Shown: piece after piece, positions 5,540-8,982 of the stretch
How positions within the stretch are numbered: position 1 is the stretch's first letter
How the letters are laid out: each line of letters opens with the position of its first letter
Assembly (NCBI GenBank): GCA_946886475.1
Contig: CAMPIQ010000146.1
Coordinates: forward strand, 1-8,982
Source of the DNA: an uncultured Chitinophagales bacterium
Lineage (GTDB): Bacteria; Bacteroidota; Bacteroidia; Chitinophagales; Chitinophagaceae
DNA: 8,982 nucleotides
Reading direction: 5' to 3'
Position numbers and translations under genes: made by a program
The notes under the pieces: generated by a model
What the model was told of the DNA's origin: nothing
Databases searched by the model: none
What the model saw: only the letters and a program-made list of their open reading frames with translations

Positions 5540-6946
5540 CTAATTATTTACTGGTGAAGTATCAACCTGCCACGTATCCGTTCTGAAAGGCGCTACAGGA
5601 AGTCCTCCATAATCAAATACATTTCCTTCTGCAAGATTGCTGAATGCATAACGAACAGCAACCGGATGCTTCACCATTTTATTCCAGACAGTAACCATAT
5701 TACCCTGGATCTTTGCATTTGCAGGATGGAAAATGCCATCGTTTCCTGCAATAAAAAAACCGGTAATGGCGCTGCCAGTGTGTTTTAAACCGCTGGTATG
5801 TTTAAAGGTTACTACAATTCGATCGTTTTCAATATGCATTGAACTTAGAGAAGGACTCCGGGCATCAGTAAAATTTATATTATATACCATGGAAAGCGCA
5901 AGTCGCGCGAGGCGGAGGCCGACATCCTTTTTATTCCGTGGATGAATATCATTTGGATCGCCACCAATATCTGTAGTAACCACCATGCCTGTTGCAGGAA
6001 CAGAAAGGGTTTTGTCCTGTGCTTCTCTTAACAATGCGGCAATATTTTTATTCCCATATGCATAAGGTGCCAGCTGAACAAATAGAAAAGGAAACTCTTT
6101 TTTCCACTCTTTTCTCCATGCCCTGATCATTGATGAAAACAAATGGTGGTAAGTGGCAGCAGTACCAGTGTTACTTTCGCCCTGGTACCAGATGGTTCCG
6201 GCAATGGAGAAATTTGTAAAAGGAGCGATCATGCTGTTAAATGCCAGGCCAGCCTTTACCGGCCAGCCTGAAGACGGATTTAATTTTTGCGAGGCTTCCT
6301 TCAACACCGCATCTTCTTCAATAACATATTGTGGCGTCCATGCTTCAGCCGGCGTGCCACCCCAGCTGGTATGGATCAAACCAATTGGTATATTCAACTC
6401 TTCATTTAATTTTTTTCCAAAATAATAAGCCACCGCACTGAATGATTTAACGGAACTGGTATCGCAACGTGTCCAGCTGCCTTCGCCTTTCTCCTGTTGG
6501 TGCAGCGCCGTTGATTTAGGAACCTGAAAAAAACGGATATCCTTATCGGCCGCAAGTGGAATATCATTCTTCATTTGTGGAAGCCCCCAGTAATAATTCA
6601 TTTCCATATTTGACTGGCCTGAACAAATCCATACTTCACCAATAAGGATATCCTGCAACAAAATAATATTACGGCCCCTGATCTCAATAGTATAAGGACC
6701 TCCCGCCTGTGCAGTAGGAATAATTATTTCCCATTTGGCATTACCATCAACCACTGTTGAATCCTTTTGTTCTTTCCATGAACTGCTGATCACAACTTTT
6801 TCATGCGGGTCGCCCCAACCCCAGAGTTTTACAGATGAATTTCTTTGCAGCACCATGTGGTTACCAATAACTGAAGGCAAACGGATATCGGCCGACGCAG
6901 TGGTAAAAATGCAGGAAAGAAAAAGTATTGGTACGAAACGGATCAT
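5540..6946 (-). CDS. sialate O-acetylesterase-family esterase (SASA/CE20-like)
   Basis: The 468-residue protein has a signal peptide at 1-19 (TASA-D). A beta-rich amino-terminal region follows (about 20-100, with the family start LPSVIGNHMVLQR), then the SASA hydrolase domain. The nucleophile is Ser112 in CSGQSNME. Further blocks are SWGGTPAEAW (194-203), WYQGESN (253-259) and the catalytic His335 in GDPNDIHPRNK with acidic residues Asp330 and Asp333 near it. The carboxyl-terminal 100 residues form another beta-rich region. The family is named for sialic acid deacetylation, but many Bacteroidota members sit among hemicellulases, and some (CE20) deacetylate xylan or related glycans. Here no sialidase or sialic acid gene is present, so a hemicellulose substrate is the better guess. 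At 468 residues it is on the short side for the family but looks complete. It ends two bases before the GH5 start. Confidence 0.88.
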   Translation of the reverse strand: MIRFVPILFLSCIFTTASADIRLPSVIGNHMVLQRNSSVKLWGWGDPHEKVVISSSWKEQKDSTVVDGNAKWEIIIPTAQAGGPYTIEIRGRNIILLQDILIGEVWICSGQSNMEMNYYWGLPQMKNDIPLAADKDIRFFQVPKSTALHQQEKGEGSWTRCDTSSVKSFSAVAYYFGKKLNEELNIPIGLIHTSWGGTPAEAWTPQYVIEEDAVLKEASQKLNPSSGWPVKAGLAFNSMIAPFTNFSIAGTIWYQGESNTGTAATYHHLFSSMIRAWRKEWKKEFPFLFVQLAPYAYGNKNIAALLREAQDKTLSVPATGMVVTTDIGGDPNDIHPRNKKDVGLRLARLALSMVYNINFTDARSPSLSSMHIENDRIVVTFKHTSGLKHTGSAITGFFIAGNDGIFHPANAKIQGNMVTVWNKMVKHPVAVRYAFSNLAEGNVFDYGGLPVAPFRTDTWQVDTSPVNN

Positions 6947-7008
6947 GGGTTTTATTTTGGTTATTAATGATTCAATATACTACAAGATCTAAATGTATTT
7001 GTTTTACC

Positions 7009-7078
7009 GGCCATGCCCCAAATGGCCACAACGATAAAGACCAAATGATATGCAAAAGCGCCATTCTCTGACATGGCC
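7009..7078 (-). promoter_or_regulatory. competing inverted repeats between GH9 and SASA genes
   Basis: In the 141-base spacer, GGCCAT (7009-7014) pairs perfectly with ATGGCC (7022-7027) across a seven-base loop. The same left arm, extended to GGCCATG (7009-7015), is also complementary to CATGGCC at 7072-7078. In a minus-strand transcript the two pairings exclude each other, an arrangement like an attenuator or a processing site. No U run follows the short hairpin. It may instead reduce read-through from GH9 into the esterase genes or stabilise an mRNA end. Chance is possible because the stems are short. Confidence 0.3.
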
Positions 7079-7087
7079 CTGCGTGCT

Positions 7088-8869
7088 TTATTTTACATAT
7101 CCCGCTTCCTTTTTCAATGCTTCAATGGCATTGGCCAGGTAAACTATGGGTGCATTCCAGTTGATGGCTATTTCATTGGATGCATAGGAACACAGCACAT
7201 CAACATATGCCTTTTCTGCTTCCCTGTATTGATAGGTGCATTTGTCCTGCATACCTAAATTAGGTCCTCCTGCCATCAACCCGGGAACGGGTTCCACTAT
7301 TCCATCAGCTTCAGATGGACGGTGGTGCGGATGCATGGGTGTTTTGCTTCCAATCCCGGTAATGAAAGAATATCCGGTTGCATTCCTGCCAAGGATATAA
7401 TCAAGATTTGAAACTGCAGCATCAAGATAATTCCTGTTGTTAGTAAGTTTATATGCCTGCACCAACAAAATCCCCTGGTTTGCAGCATTGGCGTTGCTAC
7501 CCCAGTTAAAATCGCTCACTGATTGTCCCATTACGGTTCCAAAAGCAATTGATGCTGACCGCCCAACAAAATCATCGGCCATCCGGATCAATGTATCTTT
7601 TAATTTTTTCAGGTCACCCAAATCCGAATTGGGTATTTTATTCCGGAGGAGTGAATAATAACCAAGCAGGCCAACGTTTCCCCACGAAGGAAGACCTGAC
7701 CGGTCTTTCAATCTTTTGTTTAACACTTCTGCATATTCCGCTTCAAAAGTTGTAAGGTATAATTCTGCCGCAGCCCAAAGCCATTCATCATTCAACATCC
7801 TGTCTCCATAAGCACCGGTGGTGATATCTGGTTCAAATTGCCGGTTCATTTGCTCCTGGTCATAAATTATCTGCGGATTTTTTGCTGCCCACTGCCAGGC
7901 TTTTACTGCGGACTTAAAACAACTGTCAGACAATTTTAATGATCCACCTTCAAATTTCCTGAATATCCTGGAGGCCTGTGCCATCACAGCGGCAAAGTCA
8001 AGCGTGGCTGCTGTTGATTTCTGAACTACATAACGTGCCTCTTTAGTTACACCCGGCATCACCATACCATCAAATGAGGCATTGGTACATTTATGATAAA
8101 CACCACCATCATGGGGATCCTGCATGGTCAACATCCACCGGAGATTATACAATACTTCATTTAATATATCAGGCATACTGTCCCTGCTTTCCGGAATATT
8201 GATCTTTATATCTTTAAAATGATCAGCAAAATCTTCATAGGCAGCAAGCAATGTGCCCATGGTAATTCCGGAATTGACGATGTATTTGTTATAATCGCCT
8301 GCATCATACCATCCACCTGGGGAAGAGATGATAGTTCCAGCCGGACGCTCCTTTGAAGCAGCGGAGGGATGCACATATACAATATCATCCGGGTGTCCGG
8401 CCGACCTGTGCCATTTTCCTGCATATTTATAAGCAAGCGGCATTGATACCCGCTGGTAATAAAATCCCTTTAGTGTGGCTACTGCGGCTTTATGAAATAT
8501 ATCATCGGCGATCCTGAAAACATAAGAAGGCTCAAGGCCTGGCACCACCACCACATAACTTCCTTTTCTTTTAAATGGTGTAAAATCCACAGCCCTTGTA
8601 GTTGTATTTGAATAATGGGAACGCTTTTCATTACCGAGCCGGCCTGAATAAAATGTGTCACGGAGATTTGTAGAGGTGATATAAAAATGACCGGGGCCAA
8701 TGGCCCCTGTTATTATAGCAATTTTTGGCCCATGCGTATAGAATCCCAGTTGATTCAGCTTTATTGGTCTTTCCATCTGGGCTATGGCATCACCATAAAA
8801 AAAATTAGTCGTCATCAAACAAACAGCCAACCCGAAGAAGAAGTCTTTATTATGTTTTCCTTTGATCAT
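7088..8869 (-). CDS. GH9 endoglucanase with N-terminal Ig-like domain, secreted
   Basis: The 593-residue protein has a signal peptide at about 1-30 with a long charged start (cleavage expected at AIA-QM). Next is the Ig-like CelD_N domain (about 33-122, beginning IKLNQLGF), then an (alpha/alpha)6 GH9 catalytic domain (about 127-588). The catalytic base lies in GGWYDAGDYNKY, Asp189/Asp192, with Asp192 the likely base. The first GH9 signature occupies 501-517, ending in MHPHHR with His515. The second occupies 555-572, with Asp557 and the proton donor Glu566 in SNEIAINWNAP. GH9 enzymes are inverting and cut beta-1,4-glucan; members with this Ig domain include processive endoglucanases and enzymes acting on soluble beta-glucans or glucomannan. 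There is no CBM, dockerin or type IX secretion tail, so it is probably periplasmic or simply released. It is the first gene of the cluster in this window, followed after 141 bases by the SASA-family gene. Confidence 0.95.
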   Translation of the reverse strand: MIKGKHNKDFFFGLAVCLMTTNFFYGDAIAQMERPIKLNQLGFYTHGPKIAIITGAIGPGHFYITSTNLRDTFYSGRLGNEKRSHYSNTTTRAVDFTPFKRKGSYVVVVPGLEPSYVFRIADDIFHKAAVATLKGFYYQRVSMPLAYKYAGKWHRSAGHPDDIVYVHPSAASKERPAGTIISSPGGWYDAGDYNKYIVNSGITMGTLLAAYEDFADHFKDIKINIPESRDSMPDILNEVLYNLRWMLTMQDPHDGGVYHKCTNASFDGMVMPGVTKEARYVVQKSTAATLDFAAVMAQASRIFRKFEGGSLKLSDSCFKSAVKAWQWAAKNPQIIYDQEQMNRQFEPDITTGAYGDRMLNDEWLWAAAELYLTTFEAEYAEVLNKRLKDRSGLPSWGNVGLLGYYSLLRNKIPNSDLGDLKKLKDTLIRMADDFVGRSASIAFGTVMGQSVSDFNWGSNANAANQGILLVQAYKLTNNRNYLDAAVSNLDYILGRNATGYSFITGIGSKTPMHPHHRPSEADGIVEPVPGLMAGGPNLGMQDKCTYQYREAEKAYVDVLCSYASNEIAINWNAPIVYLANAIEALKKEAGYVK

Positions 8870-8885
8870 TTCTTTAATTCAATTT

Positions 8886-8899
8886 AGATATCAGTATCT
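8886..8899. promoter_or_regulatory. short palindrome upstream of the GH9 start
   Basis: AGATA (8886-8890) and TATCT (8895-8899) flank a TCAG loop, 16 bases upstream of the GH9 ATG. The position suits an operator or a leader hairpin affecting the first gene of the cluster. No convincing Bacteroidota -7/-33 pair was found nearby, and a five-base stem is weak evidence. Confidence 0.2.
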
Positions 8900-8900
8900 G

Positions 8901-8947
8901 CCCTTCCTTACTCTGTTCCCTGTTCGCTATTCTTTTTCGTCTGTTCT
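8901..8947. repeat. pyrimidine-rich tract upstream of GH9
   Basis: The plus strand is dominated by C and T with scattered G and A. It shares the exact 11-mer TTCCTTACTCT (8904-8914) with the spacer at 766-776. On the transcribed minus strand it reads as purine-rich GAACAG/GGAA units. It may lie in the GH9 mRNA leader, but its role is unknown. Confidence 0.5.
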
Positions 8948-8982
8948 ACCGGACATGCCGGCGAATGGCTACATCGAGAACT
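8946..8982 (-). other. possible end of an upstream gene at the right edge
   Basis: Read on the minus strand from 8981, a frame encodes VLDVAIRRHVR and stops at TAG (8948 to 8946). It is more GC-rich than the spacer that follows and could be the last residues of a gene upstream of GH9. A second minus-strand frame is also open from the edge for 24 codons, so the choice is uncertain. It also contains a small CCGG/CCGG hairpin (8949-8961). Confidence 0.15.

Larger units (their letters stand above)
2320..8869 (-). other. carbohydrate-degradation gene cluster, probable operon
   Basis: Five genes for exported carbohydrate-active enzymes follow one another on the minus strand: GH9, SASA-family esterase, GH5, CE2-like esterase, GH26. 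Gaps in that order are 141, 2, 29 and 12 bases, so at least the last four are very likely cotranscribed. The mix points to acetylated glucomannan or mixed beta-mannan and beta-glucan as substrate. It resembles part of a Bacteroidota polysaccharide utilization locus, but no SusC/SusD pair, regulator, transporter or exo-acting enzyme is present inside the window. Confidence 0.75.

Noticed and set aside
8861..8869. Possible lipobox in GH9 (LAVC at residues 14-17)
   Set aside because: Val directly before Cys does not fit a lipobox, and a good signal peptidase I site (AIA-Q) follows.
8911..8982. 24-codon minus-strand frame at the right edge (SSRCSHSPACPVEQ...)
   Set aside because: It runs into the low-complexity purine-rich spacer and its Ser/Cys/Gln-rich composition looks non-coding.

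Overview
The window looks like chromosomal DNA from a Bacteroidota bacterium, most likely of the Chitinophagaceae/Chitinophagales type. This rests on moderate GC with AT-rich spacers, Bacteroidota-style glycan-degrading enzymes, a TlpA-type thioredoxin lipoprotein, a stand-alone CheY/Rcp1-like receiver, and the lack of strong Shine-Dalgarno motifs. The assignment is by family resemblance only. No rRNA, tRNA, CRISPR array, transposase or phage gene was seen.

Layout. Positions 1-314 hold a possible minus-strand gene start cut by the left edge, a pyrimidine-rich tract and an AT-rich dyad just upstream of the first clear gene. Positions 315-1582 (+) hold a single-domain response regulator and an exodeoxyribonuclease III-type AP endonuclease. 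This converges on a minus-strand TlpA-like lipoprotein at 1615-2154. From 2320 to 8869 five genes lie on the minus strand. In transcription order they are a GH9 endoglucanase with an N-terminal Ig-like domain, a sialate O-acetylesterase-family (SASA/CE20-like) esterase, a GH5 (subfamily 2-like) endoglucanase, a CE2-like acetylesterase lipoprotein, and a GH26 beta-mannanase. The last 113 bases are the GH9 upstream region, with another pyrimidine tract and perhaps the end of an upstream gene.

How the genes work together. All five carbohydrate genes encode export signals and keep the main catalytic residues that can be read, except an Asp that appears to be missing from the CE2-like active site. 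Two cellulase-family endo-enzymes, a mannanase and two unrelated acetylesterases fit the breakdown of an acetylated glucomannan, or a mixture of acetylated mannan and beta-glucan. The esterases would strip acetyl groups so that the endo-enzymes can cut the backbone. SASA to GH5 to CE2 to GH26 is packed with gaps of 2, 29 and 12 bases and is probably one transcription unit. GH9 is 141 bases upstream and may be expressed with it or separately. No SusC/SusD pair, transporter, exo-glycosidase or pathway regulator is visible, so the locus may continue to the right of the window.

The less ordinary signals are an inverted repeat straddling the GH26 stop codon, competing inverted repeats between GH9 and SASA, a recurrent class of pyrimidine-rich spacers, and the altered active-site surroundings in the CE2-like and GH5 enzymes. 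I found no clear evidence of a wholly new type of system.
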